Below are positions 52,879 through 60,638 of a stretch of DNA of 64,000 nt, piece after piece (position 1 is the first letter of the stretch; each line of letters begins with the position of its first letter). A program made the translations under genes and the position numbers. The notes below the pieces were generated by a model. That model searched no databases and had not been told where the DNA came from. It saw nothing but the letters and a program-made list of their open reading frames with translations. The DNA lies in the NCBI RefSeq assembly GCF_900115165.1, contig NZ_FOVP01000011.1, forward strand, positions 62,001 through 126,000, read 5' to 3'. This stretch comes from Roseovarius lutimaris (GTDB taxonomy: Bacteria; Pseudomonadota; Alphaproteobacteria; Rhodobacterales; Rhodobacteraceae).

Positions 52879-53412
52879 ATGGCAAGCGAAACGCATAACG
52901 CCGCTGACGCCGCCGCATCCGCGCCGGGGCTGCCGCAGCTGAATTTCGATCACTTCGGCAACCAGATTTTCTGGCTTCTGGTCACGCTGGTCGTGATCTA
53001 TTTTGTCCTGTCGCGCATTGCGCTGCCGCGGATTGCGGCTGTGCTGGCAGAGCGTCAAGGCACGATCACCAATGACCTTGCTGCCGCCGAAGACCTCAAG
53101 GCCAAAGCGGTCGAGGCCGAAGAGGCCTATAACAAGGCTCTGGCCGATGCCCGTGGCGAGGCACAGACCATCGTCAATCAAGCCAAGGCCGAGATCAAAG
53201 CCGATCTCGACAAGGCGATTGCCAAGGCCGACGCAGAAATTGCGGCGAAGACGGCCGAGGGCGAAAAGAAGATCGCTGAAATCCGCGCCAACGCTCTGGA
53301 AAGCGTCAAAGAGGTTGCCAACGACACCACCGGTGAAATCGTTGCTGCTCTTGGGGGCAAGGCCGACAAGCGCACCGTAACTGCGGCTGTGACCGCCCGG
53401 ATGAAAGGGTAA
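52879..53412 (+). CDS. atpF': ATP synthase F0 subunit b'
   Basis: This 177-residue b-type stator subunit has one membrane helix ([23 protein letters not shown]) and a long alanine/lysine/glutamate-rich coiled coil. It is the b' form typical of photosynthetic bacteria and their relatives, which pairs with b to make the peripheral stalk. TTAGGAG precedes the start. It lies five bases before atpF. Confidence 0.94.
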   Translation: MASETHNAADAAASAPGLPQLNFDHFGNQIFWLLVTLVVIYFVLSRIALPRIAAVLAERQGTITNDLAAAEDLKAKAVEAEEAYNKALADARGEAQTIVNQAKAEIKADLDKAIAKADAEIAAKTAEGEKKIAEIRANALESVKEVANDTTGEIVAALGGKADKRTVTAAVTARMKG

Positions 53413-53416
53413 TCGC

Positions 53417-53977
53417 ATGCGGAAAATTCTAGCCACCCTGGCCGCCGCCACACTCGCCAGCCCTGCGCTGGCGGCATCGGGGCCGTTCGTTTCGCTGGCC
53501 AATACCAACTTTGTCGTTCTGATCTCGTTCCTGATCTTTGTCGGCGCGCTTGTGTACCTCAAGGTGCCGGGCTTGCTTGGCAAAAAACTTGATGAACGCG
53601 CCGAGGGTATCCAAGCCGAGCTTGATGAGGCTCGTTCGCTGCGTGAAGAGGCCCAGACCCTTCTGGCCAACTATGAGCGCAAGCAAAAAGAAGTTCAGGA
53701 TCAGGCCGACCGTATTGTCGCCCATGCCAAGGAAGAAGCGGCTGTGGCCGCCGAAGACGCCAAGGCAGACCTGAAAGACTCGATCGCGCGTCGGCTTCAG
53801 TCGGCCGAAGATCAGATCGGCTCTGCCGAGGCGCGCGCCGTCCGCGAGGTGCGTGATCAGGCGGTCGCCATCGCCATCGCGGCGGCCAAGGATGTCATCG
53901 CCAAGCAGATGTCTGCCGCTGAGGGCAACAAACTGATCGAAGACTCGATTTCCGAGGTCGACGCCAAGCTGCATTAA
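53417..53977 (+). CDS. atpF: ATP synthase F0 subunit b
   Basis: The 186-residue stator subunit has an N-terminal signal-like segment (MRKILATLAAATLASPALAA) and one membrane helix (FVVLISFLIFVGALVYLKVPGLLG). A long coiled coil (KKLDERAEGIQAELDEARSL and on) follows. It is the last gene of the F0 operon and is followed by a strong terminator. Confidence 0.96.
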   Translation: MRKILATLAAATLASPALAASGPFVSLANTNFVVLISFLIFVGALVYLKVPGLLGKKLDERAEGIQAELDEARSLREEAQTLLANYERKQKEVQDQADRIVAHAKEEAAVAAEDAKADLKDSIARRLQSAEDQIGSAEARAVREVRDQAVAIAIAAAKDVIAKQMSAAEGNKLIEDSISEVDAKLH

Positions 53978-53999
53978 GCGCGGCACTATGCGAGTATCA

Positions 54000-54029
54000 A
54001 AGCCCGGACCGGCAACGGCCCGGGCTTTT
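54000..54029 (+). terminator. terminator of the F0 atp operon
   Basis: AAGCCCGG (54000-54007) pairs with CCGGGCTT (54020-54027), followed by a T-run. It lies 22 bases after the atpF stop and isolates atp from sdh transcription. Confidence 0.85.
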
Positions 54030-54055
54030 GCGTTTCAATGGCAAGGGCTCGGGTT

Positions 54056-54195
54056 TTGTGATCACAAGTGGGGTCGCGCGGGCACAGGTGCCTGTCGTGC
54101 TCTGCCGATGCCCTGGCGTGAAAAGGGCCGGGTTGAGTCGGGTCGTTGATACATTGAGCGGCATTATGTGATCACGCGATAATTTACGTGATCAC
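54056..54195. promoter_or_regulatory. three GTGATCAC palindromes upstream of sdhC
   Basis: GTGATCAC occurs at 54058-54065 (within the 12-bp palindrome TTGTGATCACAA), 54168-54175 and 54188-54195. The last two are 20 bp apart centre to centre, on one helix face; the first is 110 bp further away. They lie 145-285 bases before the sdhC start and look like operators of an unidentified dimeric regulator. Nothing else is evident in the rest of this 360-base gap. Confidence 0.55.
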
Positions 54196-54339
54196 AAAGC
54201 GTCGAAATTTGCGACCATTGGCCCCATTCCGCGATTTTCTGGCTGGCAACAGGTGACATCGGCGCTAAAACATTTCACAAAGGCACAGCCCGCGCCGACG
54301 CTTGCGCCGCGCCGCCCGTACGCATGAAGGAGATCATCC

Positions 54340-54723
54340 ATGGCTGACACCAAACCGGTTGAACGCCCGCTTTCCCCGCATCTGCAAGTTTACCGCCCAC
54401 AACTTACCTCGATCACGTCGATCCTGACCCGGATCACCGGCAATGGTCTTATCGTGGCGGTGCTGTTGATGGTGTGGTGGCTTTTGGCGGCCTCGACGTC
54501 CGATGCGTATTTCGCGGTTGCGGATGCGGTTGTCACCTCGTGGTTCGGCGATCTGATCTTCACGCTCTCGCTCTGGGCGATCTGGTATCACTATCTCGCC
54601 GGTCTGCGGCATCTCTATTTCGATGCGGGCAAGGGCATGGATATCCCCACGGCGGAAAAGCTCGGCTGGGGTCTGATCGTCGGGTCGGTTGTTCTGACCC
54701 TTATCACCCTGTTGTTGGTCTGA
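54340..54723 (+). CDS. sdhC: succinate dehydrogenase cytochrome b556 subunit
   Basis: This 127-residue membrane anchor of complex II has three helices. It has the SdhC opening RPLSPHLQVYRPQLTSITSILTRITG and a heme-ligand histidine in WYHYLAGLRHLYFDAGKG. AAGGAG precedes ATG 54340. It is the first gene of sdhCDA-(methyltransferase)-sdhB. Confidence 0.96.
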   Translation: MADTKPVERPLSPHLQVYRPQLTSITSILTRITGNGLIVAVLLMVWWLLAASTSDAYFAVADAVVTSWFGDLIFTLSLWAIWYHYLAGLRHLYFDAGKGMDIPTAEKLGWGLIVGSVVLTLITLLLV

Positions 54724-54733
54724 GGAGGCTGCC

Positions 54734-55105
54734 ATGCGTTATCTGACCGCCCGTAAACGTGCCGAAGGCAAAGGTGCCTCGGGAACCGGAACCGAACATT
54801 TCTGGCATATGAAGGTTAGCGGTGTGGGCCTTGCCCTGATTGTTCCTATATATCTTTTTGTATTTGGTCGTGCCCTTGGCGGAAGCCGCCAAGAGGTGAT
54901 TGACACATTCGCCCATCCGTTCGTGGCCATTCTGACCGGGCTTGTCCTGTTCGTCGGCCTGCGTCATTTCCAGAATGGCGCGCAGACGATGATTGAAGAT
55001 TATAGCAAGGGCACCACGCGACGGGCCCTGATCATTGCTGTAACCGCACTGTGTTACGGGCTGACCGCAACCGGGCTTTTTGCCCTTGCCAAGATCGCGC
55101 TTTGA
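54734..55105 (+). CDS. sdhD: succinate dehydrogenase membrane anchor subunit
   Basis: The 123-residue protein has three helices and the [23 protein letters not shown] start of the alphaproteobacterial Sdh[17 protein letters not shown] holds quinone/heme-site residues. TGAGGAGG precedes ATG 54734. It is followed by sdhA after ten bases. Confidence 0.95.
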   Translation: MRYLTARKRAEGKGASGTGTEHFWHMKVSGVGLALIVPIYLFVFGRALGGSRQEVIDTFAHPFVAILTGLVLFVGLRHFQNGAQTMIEDYSKGTTRRALIIAVTALCYGLTATGLFALAKIAL

Positions 55106-55115
55106 GGAATTGACC

Positions 55116-56921
55116 ATGGCCGCTTACGAATACGAGACACATGATTATGACGTCGTTGTCGTGGGGGCCGGGGGTGCCGGCCTGCGCGCGACCCTCGGGA
55201 TGGCCGAACAGGGCCTGCGCACCGCCTGTGTGACCAAGGTGTTCCCGACCCGCAGCCACACCGTGGCCGCACAGGGCGGCATCGCCGCGAGCCTTGGCAA
55301 CATGGGCCCCGACAGCTGGCAGTGGCATATGTATGACACGGTCAAGGGCTCTGACTGGCTGGGTGATACCGACGCGATGGAATATCTCGCTCGCGAAGCG
55401 CCCAAGGCGGTTTACGAGCTTGAACATTACGGCGTGCCGTTCTCGCGCACCGAACAGGGCAAGATCTATCAGCGCCCGTTTGGCGGCCACACCACCGAAT
55501 TCGGCGAAGGCCCCCCGGTGCAGCGCACCTGCGCCGCCGCTGACCGCACCGGCCACGCCATTCTGCACACGCTTTATGGTCAAAGCCTCAAGAACAACGC
55601 GGAATTCTATATCGAGTATTTCGCGATTGACCTGATTATGTCTGAGGATGGCGCTTGTACCGGCGTTGTCTGCTGGAAGCTGGACGATGGCACGATCCAT
55701 GTGTTCAACGCCAAGACCGTCGTGCTTGCGACCGGCGGCTATGGCCGCGCCTACTTTAGCGCCACATCGGCGCATACCTGTACCGGTGACGGTGGCGGTA
55801 TGGTGGCGCGGGCGGGCCTTCCGCTTCAGGATATGGAATTCGTGCAATTTCATCCGACAGGCATTTTCGGCGCCGGCTGCCTTATCACCGAGGGCGCGCG
55901 CGGCGAGGGCGGCTATCTTACCAACTCCGAGGGCGAGCGTTTCATGGAGCGTTATGCGCCCAACTATAAAGACCTTGCCCCGCGCGACTATGTTAGCCGT
56001 TGCATGACCATGGAAATCCGCGAAGGCCGGGGGGTCGGCGCCGATGGCGATCATATCCACCTCAACCTGAGCCACCTTCCGCCCGAGGCGCTCAAGCTGC
56101 GCCTGCCGGGGATTTCGGAAAGCGCGCGCATCTTTGCCGGGGTTGATGTCAACAAGGAACCGATCCCGGTTCTGCCGACGGTGCATTACAACATGGGCGG
56201 CATTCCGACCAACTATTGGGGCGAGGTTCTGAACCCGTCCAAGGAAGACCCGACCGCCATCGTGCCCGGCCTGATGGCCGTGGGCGAGGCGGGCTGTGCC
56301 TCGGTGCATGGCGCCAACCGGCTTGGCTCGAACAGCCTTATTGACCTTGTGGTCTTTGGTCGTGCCGCCGCCATTCGAGCCGGCAAGGTTGTTGATCCTG
56401 ACTCCGCCGTGCCCGCAACCAATACTGCGCAGGTCGACAAGGCGCTTGATCGCTTTGACACCCTGCGCCATGCCAAGGGCAACGTGCCAACCGCCGATCT
56501 GCGCCTTGAGATGCAGAAAACCATGCAGGCCGATGCCGCCGTATTCCGCACCTCGAAAACCCTCGCCGAGGGTGTTGAAAAGATGCAGGCCGTGGCCGCC
56601 AAGATGGGTGATATTCAGGTCACCGACCGAAGCCTCGTGTGGAACAGCGACCTGATGGAAACGCTTGAGTTGACCAACCTCATGCCCAACGCGCTTGCCA
56701 CGATCAACGGCGCTGAGGCCCGTAAGGAAAGCCGTGGCGCCCACGCGCATGAAGATTTCAGCACGCGGGATGACAAGAAATGGCGGGTCCACACCATCGC
56801 CCATGTCGATGGGGCAAAGGTTGACCTCAACTATCGCCCGATTGTCACCGATCCCCTCACCACCGAGGCCGAGGGCGGTATCTCTCTCAAGACCATTGCG
56901 CCGAAAGAACGGACGTTCTGA
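55116..56921 (+). CDS. sdhA: succinate dehydrogenase flavoprotein subunit
   Basis: SdhA oxidises succinate to fumarate with covalently bound FAD. The 601-residue protein starts [20 protein letters not shown] and has the flavinylation segment [16 protein letters not shown]. The active-site region is [25 protein letters not shown], and [14 protein letters not shown] follows. ATG 55116 has GAGGAATTGACC upstream. Its TGA overlaps the ATG of the following methyltransferase gene. Confidence 0.97.
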   Translation: MAAYEYETHDYDVVVVGAGGAGLRATLGMAEQGLRTACVTKVFPTRSHTVAAQGGIAASLGNMGPDSWQWHMYDTVKGSDWLGDTDAMEYLAREAPKAVYELEHYGVPFSRTEQGKIYQRPFGGHTTEFGEGPPVQRTCAAADRTGHAILHTLYGQSLKNNAEFYIEYFAIDLIMSEDGACTGVVCWKLDDGTIHVFNAKTVVLATGGYGRAYFSATSAHTCTGDGGGMVARAGLPLQDMEFVQFHPTGIFGAGCLITEGARGEGGYLTNSEGERFMERYAPNYKDLAPRDYVSRCMTMEIREGRGVGADGDHIHLNLSHLPPEALKLRLPGISESARIFAGVDVNKEPIPVLPTVHYNMGGIPTNYWGEVLNPSKEDPTAIVPGLMAVGEAGCASVHGANRLGSNSLIDLVVFGRAAAIRAGKVVDPDSAVPATNTAQVDKALDRFDTLRHAKGNVPTADLRLEMQKTMQADAAVFRTSKTLAEGVEKMQAVAAKMGDIQVTDRSLVWNSDLMETLELTNLMPNALATINGAEARKESRGAHAHEDFSTRDDKKWRVHTIAHVDGAKVDLNYRPIVTDPLTTEAEGGISLKTIAPKERTF

Positions 56922-57673
56922 TGGCAAAACCGCATCAAGACCGGGGTTCGGCGATGCCGGGCACCGATGAGTGGCTCCGCGCAAGCGGGCCACATTATCT
57001 TGATGTGATTGAACGGCTGCAACGCTTGCTTGATCCGGACTGGTATCTTGAAATCGGCACCGGGCGCGGCAATTCCCTTGCGCGCGGCACCGGCAAGGCG
57101 ATCTGTGTCGATCCTGATTTCCGCGTGAAACAGGATGTCATCGGACACCGCGCCGAGTTGCATTTCTATCGCCAGACCAGTGATGATTTCTTTGCCAGCG
57201 GCGCGGTCAAGAGGCTGACCGACCGGATTGATCTGACCTTTATCGACGGGATGCACCTGTTTGAGAATGTCCTGCGCGATTTTATCAACACCGAAAAGCT
57301 CTGTCACCGCGACAGCGTTGTGTTGCTGCATGATCTGGTGCCATTCTCGGCCCCTGCCGCCACGCGTGAGTGGGATCCGGAGGTAACCAAAGGCTGGTCC
57401 GGGGATGTCTGGAAAATGATCCTGATCTTGCGGACGTATCGGCCCGATCTCGATTTCACCGTGCTGGACCCCCGCCCAAGCGGCTTGGGGTTGGTGTCGG
57501 GGCTTGACCCTGAGAACCGCGTCCTTGACGAGGCGTTTGACGAGATCGTTACCGCCTATCGTGACCTGACAATCGAAGACTACGGCCTGACCGCGTTTCG
57601 CGAGATGGCAAGAATGACGCCGGTGATGGATGTGCTGGTCGGCGATGCAATCGCTGAGGGTGCAGCGCGATGA
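56921..57673 (+). CDS. class I SAM-dependent methyltransferase-like protein
   Basis: The 250-residue protein has a Rossmann-type methyltransferase motif WYLEIGTGRGNSLARG (about residues 41-56), then KAICVDPDFR, LTFIDGMHLFENVLRDF and VVLLHDLVPFS. It fits the Methyltransf_24-like group. Its ATG overlaps the sdhA stop (ATGA), so it is translationally coupled to sdhA, and sdhB follows 78 bases later. The substrate is unknown. Insertion inside the sdh operon is uncommon. Confidence 0.85.
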   Translation: MAKPHQDRGSAMPGTDEWLRASGPHYLDVIERLQRLLDPDWYLEIGTGRGNSLARGTGKAICVDPDFRVKQDVIGHRAELHFYRQTSDDFFASGAVKRLTDRIDLTFIDGMHLFENVLRDFINTEKLCHRDSVVLLHDLVPFSAPAATREWDPEVTKGWSGDVWKMILILRTYRPDLDFTVLDPRPSGLGLVSGLDPENRVLDEAFDEIVTAYRDLTIEDYGLTAFREMARMTPVMDVLVGDAIAEGAAR

Positions 57674-57750
57674 AATGGGCAAATTCAGCCCTGACATGTA
57701 TGGCCCAAAACAGCCCGACCTCGCTGGCTGGCTGAGAAGGAGTAGACGAG

Positions 57751-58530
57751 ATGGTTCAATTCAGACTTCCGAAAAACTCGCGCATGGTGACGGGCAAGAC
57801 ATGGCCCAAGCCCGAGGGTGCCACAAACCTGCGCAAGTTCCAGATTTACCGCTGGACGCCGGATGACGGCAAAAACCCCAGCGTCGACACTTATTTCGTC
57901 GATATGGATACCTGCGGGCCGATGATTTTGGACGCGCTGATCAAGATCAAGAACGAGATTGACCCGACGCTGACCTTCCGCCGCTCCTGCCGCGAGGGGA
58001 TCTGCGGGTCTTGTGCGATGAACATCGACGGTATCAACACGCTGGCCTGTATTTACGGCATGGATGAGATCAAGGGCGATGTGAAAATCTATCCGCTGCC
58101 GCATATGCCAGTGGTGCGTGACCTGATCCCGGATCTGACGCATTTCTATGCGCAGCACGCCAGCATCATGCCCTGGCTTGAAACCAAGACCAACCGACCC
58201 GCAAAAGAATGGCGGCAGTCGATCGAGGATCGCGAAAAGCTTGACGGGCTTTATGAATGCGTGATGTGCGCTTCCTGCTCGACGTCCTGCCCAAGCTATT
58301 GGTGGAATGGCGATAAATATCTCGGACCGGCCGCCTTGCTGCATGCCTATCGCTGGATCATCGACAGCCGCGACGAGGCCACGGGCGAGCGTCTCGACGA
58401 GCTTGAGGATCCTTTCAAACTCTATCGCTGTCATACCATCATGAACTGTACCAAGACGTGCCCCAAGGGCCTTAACCCGGCCAAGGCAATCGCGGAAATC
58501 AAGAAGATGATGGTCGAACGCGCAGTGTGA
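57751..58530 (+). CDS. sdhB: succinate dehydrogenase iron-sulfur subunit
   Basis: SdhB carries electrons from FAD to ubiquinone through 2Fe-2S, 4Fe-4S and 3Fe-4S clusters. The 259-residue protein has [35 protein letters not shown] and [25 protein letters not shown] precedes ATG 57751. It ends the operon and is followed by a hairpin. Confidence 0.97.
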   Translation: MVQFRLPKNSRMVTGKTWPKPEGATNLRKFQIYRWTPDDGKNPSVDTYFVDMDTCGPMILDALIKIKNEIDPTLTFRRSCREGICGSCAMNIDGINTLACIYGMDEIKGDVKIYPLPHMPVVRDLIPDLTHFYAQHASIMPWLETKTNRPAKEWRQSIEDREKLDGLYECVMCASCSTSCPSYWWNGDKYLGPAALLHAYRWIIDSRDEATGERLDELEDPFKLYRCHTIMNCTKTCPKGLNPAKAIAEIKKMMVERAV

Positions 58531-58556
58531 TTTACCCGCCATGATGCGTTATTGAT

Positions 58557-58586
58557 GGGCCTCGGGGGATACCTCGGGGCCCTTTG
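58557..58586 (+). terminator. terminator after sdhB
   Basis: GGGCCTCGGGG pairs with CCTCGGGGCCC (one mismatch and one G-U pair) around GATA, followed by TTT. It starts 26 bases after the sdhB stop. Confidence 0.7.
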
Positions 58587-58682
58587 CCTTGCGCCTGGCG
58601 CATAGCGAGAGTGCAAGAGTGGTGGTTTAATGCCGCAACGCAGCATCTTATGTTCGGTTCAGATAGAAATGGAGAACATACC

Positions 58683-58844
58683 ATGGCGAACCGAGCAGAA
58701 GAGATTAAATACGAACCTGTCAAACCGGCTGCGGCCTTGCCCGATTGGGTAACGGCCTATTTCACGGCCTCCGAGCCCGCCAATCAGGTTGAGCCGCCGC
58801 ATCAAAGCGCGCTGGAACAGATGTACGCCTATTACGAGGCCTAG
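58683..58844 (+). CDS. 53-residue conserved-looking hypothetical protein
   Basis: The protein begins MANRAEEIKYEPVKPAAALPD and ends ALEQMYAYYEA, with a tryptophan/aromatic middle (WVTAYFTASEP). GGAG sits eight bases before ATG 58683, and a strong terminator follows, so it looks like a complete monocistronic gene. It resembles small roseobacter proteins of unknown role. Confidence 0.7.
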   Translation: MANRAEEIKYEPVKPAAALPDWVTAYFTASEPANQVEPPHQSALEQMYAYYEA

Positions 58845-58877
58845 GGCCACCCCCCTAGAACCTGTCACGCAAATGTG

Positions 58878-58904
58878 CCCCCTGCCCGATGTGGCGGGGG
58901 TTTT
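58878..58904 (+). terminator. intrinsic terminator
   Basis: CCCCCTGCC (58878-58886) pairs with GGCGGGGG (58893-58900, one bulged T) and is followed by TTTT. It closes the small gene at 58683. Confidence 0.8.
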
Positions 58905-58953
58905 CATTTCTGGCGTACTGCGGGATGCTCTGGCGCAAAGAAGGAAAAAGATC

Positions 58954-59532
58954 ATGCCGCTGTTGCCAAGCCTGCCCGAGCCCGCCCATTTGAGCGACCT
59001 TTACATGCTGTTCCCTGAGAATGTGCGCCCGCTGATGGAATATACCGATGGTCTGCTTCGGGGGGATGGCGCGTTAAGTGTGGGCGAGCGGGAATTGATT
59101 GCCACTTATGTGTCGGCGCTCAATGCCTGTACCTTTTGCGCAGGCGCGCATCGGGCCTATGCCGAGGTGTTCGGCATCGCCCCGGCGTTGATCGACGCCC
59201 TGATCGAGGATTTTGACCGCGCGCCCGTGGATGAAAAATTGCGCCCGGTTCTGGCCTATGTTGCCAAGCTCAATACTTTGCCAAGCAAACTGGTAACGCG
59301 GGACGCGCAGGCGGTCTATGATGCCGGCTGGAGCGAGGCGGCGCTTTACGAGGCGGTGCAGGTCTGTGCCCTGTTCAACATGATGAATCGGATCATCGAG
59401 GGCACCGGGATCAATTTTGACTATGCCACCGCGCCCGGTGGGCATCACGCTCGCGGCACCCGCCCCGAAGATCAGACCCGGACCTATGGGAAATTCGGCG
59501 ACATGATCGAGGCGGCGGCAAAGGAGCGATAG
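58954..59532 (+). CDS. AhpD-like carboxymuconolactone decarboxylase-family protein
   Basis: The 192-residue peroxidase-related protein has the AhpD-type redox motif ELIATYVSALNACTFCAGAHRAYAEV, with CxxC and the downstream His. A second CMD-like segment is VYDAGWSEAALYEAVQVCALFNMMNRI. It probably acts in peroxide or alkylhydroperoxide defence. AAGGA precedes ATG 58954. It is followed closely by a small membrane protein and a DUF1989 gene on the same strand. Confidence 0.88.
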   Translation: MPLLPSLPEPAHLSDLYMLFPENVRPLMEYTDGLLRGDGALSVGERELIATYVSALNACTFCAGAHRAYAEVFGIAPALIDALIEDFDRAPVDEKLRPVLAYVAKLNTLPSKLVTRDAQAVYDAGWSEAALYEAVQVCALFNMMNRIIEGTGINFDYATAPGGHHARGTRPEDQTRTYGKFGDMIEAAAKER

Positions 59533-59535
59533 GGA

Positions 59536-59742
59536 ATGATTGTCGTTGTCGGTCTGATCATAGCCTTTGTGCTGGTTTTGATCCTGTCGAACCGGCGCAC
59601 GCGGGCTTGCCGGTGGCGGGCCGACAGGCGGCAGGATCGCGAGGGTGAGTCGTGCTTCAACTGCATGACCTGCGGCGCGCAGGTCTTTACATCGACCGGA
59701 AAACCGCCTTTGGATTGCGTGGCCAACACGCCGAAATCCTGA
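59536..59742 (+). CDS. small membrane protein with zinc-ribbon-like tail
   Basis: The 68-residue protein has an N-terminal helix (MIVVVGLIIAFVLVLILSN), a basic stretch and a cysteine pattern SCFNCMTCGAQVF plus a later Cys, resembling a zinc ribbon. It begins three bases after the AhpD-like gene and ends ten bases before the DUF1989 gene, so it lies within an operon. No family is known to me. Confidence 0.75.
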   Translation: MIVVVGLIIAFVLVLILSNRRTRACRWRADRRQDREGESCFNCMTCGAQVFTSTGKPPLDCVANTPKS

Positions 59743-59752
59743 GAGGCCCGAG

Positions 59753-60595
59753 ATGACCCAACCCGCCGATGCCGATGCCCGCCGCGCCCTGCGCCCGGTG
59801 ATCTGTTATCCCAATGACACGCTTCCCCGGCCCGACATGGCGCTTTACGCAGCCGCGCGCGCAGGGGCCAGCAAGGTGTCAGAGGTGCTGATTCCTGCGC
59901 GCGAGGCGGCGTGTTTTCGTGCCGATGCCGGGCAGTTTTTCCGCATCACCAGCGTCGAGGGCCCGCAGGTGGGCGATCTTAACCTGTGGAACGCGCGCGA
60001 CCTTTCAGAGCGGTTCTATTCCGGAAAATCCCGCGCCTTGCACGGCACGCATCTCACCTTGGGCGAGAGGATGTGGTCAAGTTTCCCCTATCTGCGCCCG
60101 ATGGCGACGATTGTGGGCGATACGCTTGACTGGTACGGGATCGACGAATTTGGCGGTTCGGTGCATGATGTGATCGGCACGCGCTGTGATCCCTATACCG
60201 GCAATCTTCTGGTGGGAACGCAGTATCACCATTGCTGTCATTCCAATCTGATCCGCGCGCTGGCCGATGAAACCGGCCTTGCCTTGGCCGAGGCCGAGCG
60301 TCATGTACATGACGTTCTCAACGTGTTCATGTGTACCGGGTTCACCCGCGACACCGGCCAGTATTTCATGAAGGCCAGCCCGGTGCGCCCCGGCGATTAC
60401 CTCGAATTTTTTGCCGAAATCGACATTCTTGGCGCGCTAAGTGCCTGTCCAGGGGGTGATTGCTCGTCCGAGCATTCGAGCGATAGCGCGGCGTGCTATC
60501 CGATGCTGGTCGAGGTCTTCGCGCCGGACCCCGCCGCGCTTGCGGGCTGGCACAGCCCGCTGGTGAATGGCTATGATCAAAGCCACGGTCGCTAG
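59753..60595 (+). CDS. DUF1989 / urea carboxylase-associated family protein
   Basis: The 280-residue protein of the DUF1989 family has QFFRITSVEGPQVGDLNLWNARDLSERF, SSFPYLRPMATIVGDT, CDPYTGNLL and YHHCCHSNL, the conserved stretches. Related proteins accompany urea carboxylase, and others occur with amine or purine catabolism. No urea carboxylase is present here, so the role is open. It is last in the three-gene run starting at 58954. Confidence 0.85.
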   Translation: MTQPADADARRALRPVICYPNDTLPRPDMALYAAARAGASKVSEVLIPAREAACFRADAGQFFRITSVEGPQVGDLNLWNARDLSERFYSGKSRALHGTHLTLGERMWSSFPYLRPMATIVGDTLDWYGIDEFGGSVHDVIGTRCDPYTGNLLVGTQYHHCCHSNLIRALADETGLALAEAERHVHDVLNVFMCTGFTRDTGQYFMKASPVRPGDYLEFFAEIDILGALSACPGGDCSSEHSSDSAACYPMLVEVFAPDPAALAGWHSPLVNGYDQSHGR

Positions 60596-60601
60596 ATGAA
60601 A

Positions 60602-60634
60602 AAAACGCCCCCGAAAGATATCCGGGGGCGTTTT
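60602..60634. terminator. bidirectional terminator between DUF1989 gene and clpB
   Basis: AAAACGCCCCCG (60602-60613) pairs with CGGGGGCGTTTT (60623-60634), a 12-bp stem with U-tracts on both strands. It serves both convergent genes. Confidence 0.9.
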
Positions 60635-60638
60635 GAGG

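Noticed and set aside
57670-57735. 21-codon frame between the methyltransferase and sdhB
   Set aside because: It overlaps the preceding stop and is short and without features. It may be chance or a decayed small gene.
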